A stretch of 7,519 nt of DNA, taken from assembly GCA_947293975.1 (NCBI GenBank), contig CAMYPV010000056.1:1-7519 (forward strand), in the 5' to 3' direction. A program made the translations under genes and the position numbers. The stretch is from an uncultured Ezakiella sp. Lineage in GTDB: Bacteria; Bacillota; Clostridia; Tissierellales; Peptoniphilaceae. Each line of letters begins with the position of its first letter. The first letter of the stretch is position 1. The notes under the pieces were generated by a model, which had not been told where the DNA came from, did no database searches, and saw nothing but the letters and a program-made list of their open reading frames with translations. Shown here piece after piece: positions 1-6,056 of the stretch.

Positions 1-791
1 TTGATATTGATTTTGTAATCTAAAAAAGAAATATCAAAGCTTCCACTTGAAGGAATAAAATCTGGCAGCTCAAAATCTTTATAATCATACAGTTTAAAAT
101 TATATAAGCTATTTGCTTTTTTAGTTATAACATCTAATGCAATGCCCTTATTCAATGTGATTGAACTGCCTTTTTTCATTATACCCGCTTTGTTTGTAGC
201 TATTGATTCGATTGTATTTCCAAGTAATGACACATGATCGATTGAAATTGATGTAATTACAGATAAAAAGCTATCCCCGACAACGCTTGTTGAATCGGTT
301 ACGCCACCGACACCAGCCTCAAGTATGGCAATTTCAACATTTTTATAGGCGAAATAAATATTTGCAACCAATGTTAAAACTTCAAAATATGTGAAAACTC
401 CATATTCATCATGTATCTCATCTTCAATTTGGTTAACGGTTTCAATTAAAGCATATAATATATCGTCCTCGATCATGCCTTCGGTAGTTCTGATTCTTTC
501 GTTGTAACAAACAAGATGAGGCGAAGTGTAAAGGGCAGTGTTTATATCAAATTTATTTAATGTGTCAAAAATAGCCTTTGATACAGTTCCTTTGCCATTT
601 GTTCCAACTATATTTACGACCTTTAGGGGTTTTAAATTTAAAATCTCAAGAGCTTTTTTCATTCTTGAAAGAGTTCTATCAGGAATATTACCAGCTCTTG
701 ATTCTAATTTGTCAATTATATTTTGAATTTCAGTATCTGAAAAAGATTTTTTATTTTCAAATATTTCATCAATTATTTTTGAATATTCCAC
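1..791 (-). CDS. folC: Bifunctional folylpolyglutamate synthase / dihydrofolate synthase, N-terminal 263 residues (3' end cut by window edge)
   Basis: This cytosolic Mur-ligase-like enzyme adds glutamate to (dihydro)folates, using ATP. The frame is open from a GTG at 791 to the left edge, giving 263 residues of a family that is usually about 420-440 long. Visible motifs are the P-loop VGTNGKGT at residues 62-69, the folate-binding YTSPHL at 88-93 followed by NERIR, EAGVGG..DST at 158-167 (usual form EVGLGG..DATN, so the Arg after GG is Val here), and the SIDH...LG.T...IA..KAGI block at 183-204 with the metal/ATP-site lysine. The GTG start overlaps the yitT stop by one base (TAGTG on the minus strand). 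A strong GGAGGAG lies at 804-810, 12 bases upstream, which is rather far. An in-frame GTG at 812 is the only earlier alternative, because a stop codon lies at 816-818. The gene is probably translated by coupling to yitT. The identification is firm; the exact start is less so. Confidence 0.93.
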   Translation of the reverse strand, partial: MEYSKIIDEIFENKKSFSDTEIQNIIDKLESRAGNIPDRTLSRMKKALEILNLKPLKVVNIVGTNGKGTVSKAIFDTLNKFDINTALYTSPHLVCYNERIRTTEGMIEDDILYALIETVNQIEDEIHDEYGVFTYFEVLTLVANIYFAYKNVEIAILEAGVGGVTDSTSVVGDSFLSVITSISIDHVSLLGNTIESIATNKAGIMKKGSSITLNKGIALDVITKKANSLYNFKLYDYKDFELPDFIPSSGSFDISFLDYKINI

Positions 792-1663
792 TATTCTATA
801 AATCTCCTCCACTTTTCACCGATAACCTCATTGGCACTAGCAACAACGACAAATGCTTTTGGGTCAATTGAATGCACATAAGACTTTAACTTCATAAATT
901 CACGGCCATTAATAGCTGTGAAGATTAATCTTTGTTCAACTTTTGAATAAGCGCCACGACTTGGGATAATATTTGCACTACGATCAAGATCATCAAGTAT
1001 AAAATCACATACCTCTTCAACCTTTGAAGTGTTAATATAACATAGTTTCGATGAGTTTAGACCGTTTATAACAATACCAACAAGAGATGAGTTTATAATA
1101 ACACCAACAACTGAATACAGCATAATTTCGATACCAAATGCATATCCAGCAAGTAATACCACTATAAAGTCTGCAATCATACAACCAATATTAAGTTCGA
1201 TACCAAGATATTTTTGAAGAATTTTTGCAATTATATCAGTACCGCCAGTTGATGTATATTGATTAAGTACAATTCCGACGCCGGCACCTTGTATAAGAGT
1301 ACCTAAAAATACTAATAAAAACAAATTGTCTGAAAGTGGTTGTGGATTAGGGAAGATTACTTCAAGTAGCCACACAACGCCAGAAAGTGATAATGTTACA
1401 ATGATTGTTTTGATACCAAAATCTTTACCAATAAAAATAAGACCAATTGCAAATAATACTATGTTTACAAATGTATAAATTGGGCCAACATCAAAAGGTA
1501 AGAAGTGAGACAAAACGATTGCAAGTCCACTCGCACCGCCTGTTGATAAATGGTTAGGCACCAAGAAAAAATGAATTGCAAATGCCACCATTAATACCCC
1601 TATGACAATAAGAATTGCCTCTTTAGCCGTGATAGACGGCTTGGATTTTACAGTTACATCCAT
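791..1663 (-). CDS. YitT family membrane protein (YitT domain plus C-terminal DUF2179)
   Basis: This is a 290-residue integral membrane protein of the YitT/DUF161 family, whose transport or other role is not established. Roughly five to six hydrophobic segments lie between residues 14 and 200. The family hallmarks are TGGASGLA (41-48), the G.....N motif near 60-67, and a second TSTGGTDIIAK (138-147) that repeats the first half-motif and suggests internal duplication. The soluble C-terminus (about 205-285) is the DUF2179 domain, with RGAYS, then DPKAFVVV and the NEVIGE ending; the usual EVxGxGF is EVIGEKW here. The length is normal for the family. The ATG start at 1663 has AGGAGG at 1670-1675, six bases upstream. 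The gene is the first of a two-gene minus-strand unit with folC. Confidence 0.92.
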   Translation of the reverse strand: MDVTVKSKPSITAKEAILIVIGVLMVAFAIHFFLVPNHLSTGGASGLAIVLSHFLPFDVGPIYTFVNIVLFAIGLIFIGKDFGIKTIIVTLSLSGVVWLLEVIFPNPQPLSDNLFLLVFLGTLIQGAGVGIVLNQYTSTGGTDIIAKILQKYLGIELNIGCMIADFIVVLLAGYAFGIEIMLYSVVGVIINSSLVGIVINGLNSSKLCYINTSKVEEVCDFILDDLDRSANIIPSRGAYSKVEQRLIFTAINGREFMKLKSYVHSIDPKAFVVVASANEVIGEKWRRFIE

Positions 1664-1669
1664 TTTAAA

Positions 1670-1675
1670 CCTCCT
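1670..1675 (-). promoter_or_regulatory. Ribosome binding site of the YitT-family gene
   Basis: Perfect AGGAGG on the minus strand, six bases before the ATG at 1663. It fixes the start codon. Confidence 0.9.
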
Positions 1676-1694
1676 AAAAAAATAAACTGTCTCT

Positions 1695-1703
1695 ATTATA
1701 TCA
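1695..1703 (-). promoter_or_regulatory. Promoter -10 (extended) for the yitT-folC unit
   Basis: Reading the minus strand, TGATATAAT occupies 1703-1695: a consensus TATAAT preceded by the TGn extended -10 element. No good TTGACA lies 16-18 bases upstream, which is usual for extended -10 promoters. It lies about 30-40 bases before the gene and is the only obvious promoter for the minus-strand genes here. Confidence 0.65.
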
Positions 1704-1779
1704 CAAAGTTTTTAAAATACATAAACTACTAGTACAATTTTATCACGCAAAAGCAAAATATGAAATAAAACAAAAACTA

Positions 1780-1788
1780 TGTTATAAT
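1780..1788 (+). promoter_or_regulatory. Promoter -10 (extended) for the zinc-ribbon gene
   Basis: TGTTATAAT at 1780-1788 is a consensus TATAAT with a TGn extension, 29 bases before the ATG at 1818. The -35 region (about 1760-1766, ATGAAAT) is poor. Together with the minus-strand promoter at 1695-1703, it makes 1664-1817 a divergent promoter region of 154 bases. Confidence 0.65.
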
Positions 1789-1817
1789 ATAAATATAATA
1801 AGAAGAGAGGTGATTAA

Positions 1818-2156
1818 ATGACTATGCCAAAATGTCCAAAATGTAATTCAGAGCATACTTATGAAGACGGACACATGTATGTTTGTCCAATGTGTTTTTA
1901 TGAGTGGTCAGAAGAAACGCAAAAGGCAATTGAAGAAGAAGGCATTATAAGAGATGCTTATGGGAACGAAATTAATGACGGCACAGATGCAATTGTAATT
2001 ATGGATCTAAAGCTAGGAAAGGATACCATCAAAAAAGGCACAAAAGTAAAAGCTGTTAGGATACTTGACAAGGTTGTAAATAATCATGATCTAGAAGGTA
2101 AAGTTGATGGCTTTGGAACAATTTATTTAAAATCATCAGTAATTAAAGTTAACTAA
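1818..2156 (+). CDS. yjdM: YjdM/PhnA-like zinc-ribbon protein
   Basis: This is a small cytosolic protein of 112 residues, close in length and order to E. coli YjdM (formerly PhnA). The N-terminal zinc ribbon has CPKC at residues 6-9 and CPMC at 23-26, spaced by NSEHTYEDGHMYV, which is almost the E. coli wording. After an acidic linker comes the C-terminal PhnA domain with DAYGNEINDGTDAIVI, DLKLGK, IKKGTKVKAVRI and DGFGTIYLKSSVIK. The family's function is unclear; the old link to phosphonoacetate hydrolase comes from an unrelated enzyme of the same name. The ATG at 1818 follows AGAGGTGA (1806-1813); Met3 at 1824 is a less well-placed alternative. The gene stands alone, with its own promoter and a terminator directly after the stop. 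Confidence 0.93.
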   Translation: MTMPKCPKCNSEHTYEDGHMYVCPMCFYEWSEETQKAIEEEGIIRDAYGNEINDGTDAIVIMDLKLGKDTIKKGTKVKAVRILDKVVNNHDLEGKVDGFGTIYLKSSVIKVN

Positions 2157-2184
2157 AAAATGGTCACAAATGGTGGCCTTTTTT
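2155..2184 (+). terminator. Rho-independent terminator after the zinc-ribbon gene
   Basis: GGTCAC (2162-2167) pairs with GTGGCC (2173-2178), including one G-T pair, around a five-base loop. An A-run precedes the stem and six T's follow it (2179-2184). It begins at the stop codon and separates this gene from the metal-transport operon. Confidence 0.8.
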
Positions 2185-2200
2185 AATATAAAAAATCTAG

Positions 2201-2229
2201 TTGACAAATTTTATCATTTATGGTAATAT
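2201..2229 (+). promoter_or_regulatory. Strong promoter of the metal ABC transporter operon
   Basis: A perfect -35 TTGACA (2201-2206), a 17-base spacer, and -10 TAATAT (2224-2229) preceded by TGG, an extended -10 element. Transcription should start near 2236, leaving a leader of about 29 bases before the ATG at 2265. This is the best-matched -35 in the window. Confidence 0.8.
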
Positions 2230-2231
2230 TT
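2206..2231. promoter_or_regulatory. Candidate operator: imperfect inverted repeat over the metal operon promoter
   Basis: The arms AAATTTTATCAT (2206-2217) and ATGGTAATATTT (2220-2231) match as inverted repeats at 10 of 12 positions around a TT centre. The repeat covers the spacer and -10, where a bound repressor would block RNA polymerase. A/T-rich palindromes in this position are typical of Zur, Fur or MntR/DtxR control of metal uptake genes. The sequence does not clearly match one published box, so the regulator is not assigned. Chance is a concern in AT-rich DNA. Confidence 0.5.
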
Positions 2232-2264
2232 ATTTGTTGAATAATAAATGAAACGGAGGAAATT

Positions 2265-3185
2265 ATGAAAAGAATTTTAATGGCGATTTTAATAATCGCA
2301 ATGTTATTTACAGCATGTAATAAAACAGGGAACAAGTCAGGTGATGATGGTAAAAAAACTGTGACGGTTACAACATCATTTTTATATGATATGGTAAAGG
2401 TTATTGCAGGAGATAGTGTAAACAGACAGTTGATTATACCGGCAGGTGAAGATCCTCACTTGTATCTTATGAAACCTAATGATGCAACTAAATTAAAAAA
2501 TGCAGATCTAGTTTTGTATCACGGTTTACATTTTGAAGGCAAGATGATAGAAGCACTTGAGAGCGTTGGAGTTGCAGTTGCAAAAGATTTTACAAATGAT
2601 GAAATAGGTACAATGGAAGAAAATGGACAAACAAATCTTGATCCTCACTTCTGGTTTGATATTCATCTTTATAAAAAAGCAGCAAAGGTTGCTTGCGAAG
2701 AGCTTTCTAAATTAGTTCCTGAAAAAAGTGAAGAATATAATAAGAATTATGAAAATTATTTGAAGGAGCTTGACAAATTAGATAGCTATAACAAGGAAAG
2801 ACTTGCTGAAATTCCAAAAGAATCAAAATATCTTGTAACACCACATGATGCATTTAATTATATGTCAAGATATTATGATATTCCTGTTATGGCTCCACAA
2901 GGCGTCTCGACTGAGACAGAAGTTGGGGTAAAAGACATGGATGAAACGGCTAATTTTATTTTTGAACACAAAATTAAGGCTATCTTTGCAGAAAGCACAA
3001 CAGATCCAAAGAGGATGGAAGCTTTAAAAGATTCAGTTAAGAAAAAAGGTTTTGACGTAAAAGTTGTTCAAGGTGAAGGAAATGAATTGTTTAGTGACAG
3101 TCTTGCACCTGAGGGGCAATTTGGGGATAATTATATTGACATGTACAAGCATAATATTGATATAATTGTTGAGAATTTAAAATAA
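2265..3185 (+). CDS. Metal ABC transporter substrate-binding lipoprotein (ZnuA/TroA/MntC family, cluster 9)
   Basis: This protein binds Zn2+ or Mn2+ outside the membrane and passes it to the permeases encoded downstream. It has 306 residues, normal for the family. The signal peptide runs MKRIL...MLFTAC with lipobox Cys18 (Phe at -3 rather than Leu), so it should be a lipid-anchored lipoprotein. The four expected metal ligands are visible: His65 in DPHLY, His128 in LDPHFW, His194 in TPHDAF, and Asp278 in LFSDSL. The third ligand is His, as in TroA and Zn-type proteins, rather than the Glu of PsaA/MntC-type Mn proteins. There is no His-rich loop of the ZnuA kind. I infer Zn or mixed Zn/Mn use and give no symbol. 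The start is fixed by GGAGGA at 2255-2260. It is the first gene of a four-gene operon; the next ATG is eight bases after the stop. Confidence 0.95.
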   Translation: MKRILMAILIIAMLFTACNKTGNKSGDDGKKTVTVTTSFLYDMVKVIAGDSVNRQLIIPAGEDPHLYLMKPNDATKLKNADLVLYHGLHFEGKMIEALESVGVAVAKDFTNDEIGTMEENGQTNLDPHFWFDIHLYKKAAKVACEELSKLVPEKSEEYNKNYENYLKELDKLDSYNKERLAEIPKESKYLVTPHDAFNYMSRYYDIPVMAPQGVSTETEVGVKDMDETANFIFEHKIKAIFAESTTDPKRMEALKDSVKKKGFDVKVVQGEGNELFSDSLAPEGQFGDNYIDMYKHNIDIIVENLK

Positions 3186-3193
3186 GGATTATT

Positions 3194-3922
3194 ATGAATA
3201 AAGACAAAAATTCGATCATTAATGTTGAAGATCTTACACTCGCATACAATGAAAAGCCAGTTGTTTGGGATGCTGATGTTAATATAGTTAGAAACTCAAG
3301 AACAGCTATTATCGGCCCAAATGGCGCTGGCAAATCCACATTGTTAAAAGGCATATTGGGGCTTTTAAAGCCCCTTGCTGGCGAGGTTAAAATCTTGGGC
3401 AAAGATCCAAAAAATGCAAGAAAATATTTTTCATACATTCCGCAGACAGCAAGTGTTAACTGGGACTTTCCGACAACTGTGCTTGATGTAGTTTTGATGG
3501 GGCGTTATAAGACACTTGGTTGGATAAGGCGTCCTGGCAAAAAAGACTATGAAATTGCAAAGCAAGCTTTAGAGAAGATGGGTATGTATGAATTTAGAGA
3601 TAGGCAGATTTCAGAACTATCGGGCGGACAACGTCAAAGAGTTTTTTTGGCAAGGTCAATTTCGAGTGATGCAGAAATCTATTTTATGGATGAGCCGCTT
3701 GCTGGCGTTGATATGGTTACTGAAAAAATTATTATGGATACAATTAAAGAGTTTCAAAAAGATGGAAAGACAATTGTAGCTGTGCACCACGATTTAAATA
3801 CAATAGAAAAATATTTTGATCATGTTGTAATTATTAATAGAAGAGTTGTTGCCGATGGACCTGTTAGTGAAACTTTTACAAAAGAAAATTTAGACATAGC
3901 ATTTAAAAGAGAGCGTGATTAG
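3194..3922 (+). CDS. Metal ABC transporter ATP-binding protein (ZnuC/TroB/MntB family)
   Basis: This cytosolic ATPase of 242 residues powers the importer. All nucleotide-binding motifs are intact: Walker A GPNGAGKST (41-49), Q-loop Gln84 in YIPQ, signature LSGGQ (142-146), Walker B with the catalytic glutamate in IYFMDEP (162-168), D-loop GVD (171-173) and H-switch His199 in AVHHD. The stretch NWDFPTTVLDVVLMGRY after the Q-loop is typical of the Mn/Zn importer subfamily. The start ATG follows AAGGATT, only eight bases after the binding-protein stop. The next gene's ATG directly abuts the stop codon (TAGATG), so translation is probably coupled. Confidence 0.96.
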   Translation: MNKDKNSIINVEDLTLAYNEKPVVWDADVNIVRNSRTAIIGPNGAGKSTLLKGILGLLKPLAGEVKILGKDPKNARKYFSYIPQTASVNWDFPTTVLDVVLMGRYKTLGWIRRPGKKDYEIAKQALEKMGMYEFRDRQISELSGGQRQRVFLARSISSDAEIYFMDEPLAGVDMVTEKIIMDTIKEFQKDGKTIVAVHHDLNTIEKYFDHVVIINRRVVADGPVSETFTKENLDIAFKRERD

Positions 3923-4804
3923 ATGGGGGAATTGTTTTCAAATCATTTGTTTATAATGGTTGCAATTGGAACTGCGCTTTTGGGCATAGCCTCTGCTATG
4001 ATTGGCACGATAACTGTATTAAATAAAAAAAGTTTAATAGGTGATGCGATTGGTCACTCAAGTTTTCCGGGAATTATAATTGCTTTTATGTTGTTCTCAA
4101 CAAGATCTCCATATATTTTATTGTCGGGAGCTATTGCAACTGGCTTAATTGCGTATATAGTTATTCAGGAGATTTCTAAGTCAGAGCGCACAAAGACGGA
4201 CACAGCTTTGGCTGTAGTATTGTCAGGATTTTTTGGACTTGGTATGGCTCTTAATAGTTATATTCAGGGCAATACAAACTTTCAAGGCGCATCTCAAAGT
4301 GGGCTTGCAAACTATATTTTTGGACAGGCAGCATTTATAACGAAACAAGATCTTACATTAATTTTTGTAGTAAGCATTGTTGCACTGACAGTTATGATTT
4401 TATTTTATAAGGAAATAAAGTTAAATGTTTTTGATAACGAGTACATGTTTGTATCTGGATTTAATACAAGAATAATTGATATGATTATAACAATTACAAT
4501 GGTTGCAGTCATTGCTGCAGGCTTAAAAGTTGTTGGATCAATATTAATCTCGTCAATGCTTATCGCTCCGGCGGTTGCTGCAATTCAATGGAGCAAAAAA
4601 TATAGCATAGTTGTATTGATTGCATCAGTAATTGGTGGAGTGTCAAGTTTTGGAGGTACAGTTGTATCAAGCCTTTACAAAGGCGTTTCAACAGGACCAT
4701 CAATTGTAATTATAATGAGTGCATTATCTATTTTATCAATAATATTTGGCAGATGGGGTGTAATTAGAACTGCTATAAAAAGAAGGAGGATTAAAAATGC
4801 TTGA
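3923..4804 (+). CDS. Metal ABC transporter permease, first subunit (ABC-3 family, TroC/TroD/ZnuB-like)
   Basis: This is an integral membrane subunit of 293 residues with about eight hydrophobic segments between residues 9 and 280 and a basic C-terminal tail (KRRRIKN). Family marks are GDAIGHSSFPGI (40-51), matching the usual DAISHAVLPG of ABC-3 permeases, and SMLIAPAVAA (211-220), the conserved APA segment near the ATPase contact. The start ATG directly follows the ATPase stop with no strong ribosome binding site, implying coupling. Its 3' end overlaps the next permease by eight bases, and the AAGGAGGA for that gene (4783-4790) lies inside this reading frame. It probably pairs with the second permease as a heterodimer. 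Confidence 0.95.
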   Translation: MGELFSNHLFIMVAIGTALLGIASAMIGTITVLNKKSLIGDAIGHSSFPGIIIAFMLFSTRSPYILLSGAIATGLIAYIVIQEISKSERTKTDTALAVVLSGFFGLGMALNSYIQGNTNFQGASQSGLANYIFGQAAFITKQDLTLIFVVSIVALTVMILFYKEIKLNVFDNEYMFVSGFNTRIIDMIITITMVAVIAAGLKVVGSILISSMLIAPAVAAIQWSKKYSIVVLIASVIGGVSSFGGTVVSSLYKGVSTGPSIVIIMSALSILSIIFGRWGVIRTAIKRRRIKNA

Positions 4805-5894
4805 AGTATATTTAATAATGCTTTTTACAGCACTTGCTCTTTCTATTATAGGTATATTTTTAGTGCTTAGAAATCTGTCGATGACAGCTGACGGAATTAG
4901 CCACTCAGTTTTGTTAGGGATAGTTGTTGCGTTTTTAATTGTTCCTGATTTTAATAGCCCGGTGTTGTTATTTGGGGCAATGATTGCTGGCTTATTAACA
5001 GTATTTATGGTTGAGATTTTAATAAAATCAAATAAAGTTAAAGAAGACGCGGCATTAGGAATAATATTTCCGTTTTTATTTTCGCTTGGCGTATTGATGA
5101 TGAGTTTGTTTTTACGAAACACGCATCTATGCGTTGATGGCGTTTTGATGGGAGAGGTTCTTGTAAGTCCGCTTTCAAGAACAGAATTCTTGGGATTTAA
5201 TATACCTAAAGCTTTAAAGATGGCAATTATTGCGCTTACAATAAATTTGGTTTTTATTACAGTTTTTTTCAAAGAATTAAAGCTTACTGCATTTGATGCA
5301 GGCTTTGCAATTTTATCTGGATTTTCAGTAACTATATTGCATTATGTTTCAATGGCGCTTGTCAGTTTAAATGCAGTTATATCGTTTAACTCTGTTGGTA
5401 GTATATTGGTAATATCATTTATGATTGCGCCTGCGGCGTCAGCAATACTTCTTACCAAAAACTTAAAGACAACAATAATTGTAACAATGATAATCGCATT
5501 TATAAATGTAAGCATTGGTGTATTTATAGGTTATAAACTGAATGTAAACCTTGCAGGTACAACCGCTTTTGTGGGGATGATAAGTTATATAATTGCACAA
5601 ATAATTAAACCATCAGGTGCAATTTCAAAGATGATGAAGAGAAAAGAACAATTAAAATATTTGAATAACGCACTTGTAATGATGCATATTAATAATCATA
5701 TGGGAAAAAGCAATCAAAACATTGAATTAGGCGTCAAAACTATGAAAAATCATTTAAAGATGGATAATCATATATTAAAAGAAACAATTAAACGTTTAAA
5801 ACAAAATGGATTGATTGTAGAAGGCGAGGCATATTTATTAACCGACAAAGGTAAAGAATATTATAAAGAAATAGAAAAGAAAAATGGAATTTAA
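4797..5894 (+). CDS. Metal ABC transporter permease, second subunit, fused to a C-terminal DtxR-like winged-helix domain
   Basis: This protein has 365 residues, about 80 longer than a plain ABC-3 permease. Residues 1-271 are the membrane part: about eight or nine hydrophobic segments, DGISHSVLLGIVVA (32-45) and the conserved MIAPAASAI (209-217). Residues about 285-360 are soluble and look like a winged helix: a first helix (NNALVMMHINNH), a helix-turn-helix with KTMKNHLKMDN and the recognition helix ILKETIKRLKQNGLI, a wing, then LTDKGKEYY. This is the order seen in the DNA-binding part of DtxR/MntR repressors. The DtxR metal-binding/dimerisation domain is absent. Fusions of this kind are known, the best example being Chlamydia YtgCR. 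The ATG at 4797 follows AAGGAGGA (4783-4790). It is the last gene of the operon; the terminator starts at its stop codon. Confidence 0.93.
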   Translation: MLEVYLIMLFTALALSIIGIFLVLRNLSMTADGISHSVLLGIVVAFLIVPDFNSPVLLFGAMIAGLLTVFMVEILIKSNKVKEDAALGIIFPFLFSLGVLMMSLFLRNTHLCVDGVLMGEVLVSPLSRTEFLGFNIPKALKMAIIALTINLVFITVFFKELKLTAFDAGFAILSGFSVTILHYVSMALVSLNAVISFNSVGSILVISFMIAPAASAILLTKNLKTTIIVTMIIAFINVSIGVFIGYKLNVNLAGTTAFVGMISYIIAQIIKPSGAISKMMKRKEQLKYLNNALVMMHINNHMGKSNQNIELGVKTMKNHLKMDNHILKETIKRLKQNGLIVEGEAYLLTDKGKEYYKEIEKKNGI

Positions 5895-5923
5895 CTCCAG
5901 CGAAATATGCTGGAGTTTTTTTT
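5894..5923 (+). terminator. Rho-independent terminator of the metal transporter operon
   Basis: ACTCCAGC (5894-5901) and GCTGGAGT (5909-5916) form a perfect eight-pair stem with loop GAAATAT, followed by a T-run to 5923. The stem begins within the stop codon of the last permease gene, closing the operon. Confidence 0.92.
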
Positions 5924-5975
5924 ATACTATTAAATTCTGTTTACTTATAAAAAAGTGGGTAATTCATAAAATCTA

Positions 5976-6004
5976 TTGAAAAAAGATTTTAGCTGTGATA
6001 AAAT
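5976..6004 (+). promoter_or_regulatory. Promoter of the S8 peptidase gene
   Basis: -35 TTGAAA (5976-5981), a 17-base spacer, and -10 TAAAAT (5999-6004) preceded by TGA, an extended -10 element. Transcription should start near 6011, giving a leader of about 46 bases. It lies after the operon terminator, so the peptidase is expressed separately. Confidence 0.75.
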
Positions 6005-6016
6005 ATAATTGTTACG

Positions 6017-6037
6017 TTTATGTTACAGTAACATTAA
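6017..6037. promoter_or_regulatory. Palindrome just downstream of the peptidase promoter, candidate operator
   Basis: ATGTTAC-A-GTAACAT (6020-6034) is a perfect inverted repeat with seven-base arms. Extended to 6017-6037, the arms agree at nine of ten positions. A further TTGTTAC half-site lies at 6009-6015. It sits at about +7 to +27 of the predicted transcript, a classic place for a repressor. It lacks the T-run of a terminator and its loop is too short for a stable hairpin, which favours a DNA-level site. The regulator is unknown. Confidence 0.55.
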
Positions 6038-6056
6038 AACTTAAGGAGGAAGGATT

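Noticed and set aside
538..871. Two plus-strand open frames opposite folC and the yitT end
   Set aside because: Both are shadows of folC, which is missed if only ATG starts are considered because it starts with GTG.
1727..1734. TACTAGTA palindrome between the divergent promoters
   Set aside because: Only eight bases, does not extend outward, and such short palindromes are expected by chance in AT-rich DNA.
2185..2264. Possible metal riboswitch in the leader of the transporter operon
   Set aside because: The predicted leader is only about 29 bases, too short for known Mn or other metal riboswitches.
3091..3438. Antisense open frame of 115 codons across the binding-protein/ATPase junction
   Set aside because: It overlaps two clear genes, including the Walker A region, and encodes nothing recognisable.
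4736..5272. Antisense open frame of 178 codons opposite the two permease genes
   Set aside because: It lies across the well-supported permease genes, has no recognisable domain or ribosome binding site, and its composition (Asn/Ile/Lys/Ser-rich) is that of a shadow frame.
6021..6033. TGTTACAGTAACA considered as a GlnR/TnrA box (TGTNAN7TNACA)
   Set aside because: The spacing between half-sites is too short for that consensus, so no nitrogen-regulator assignment is made.
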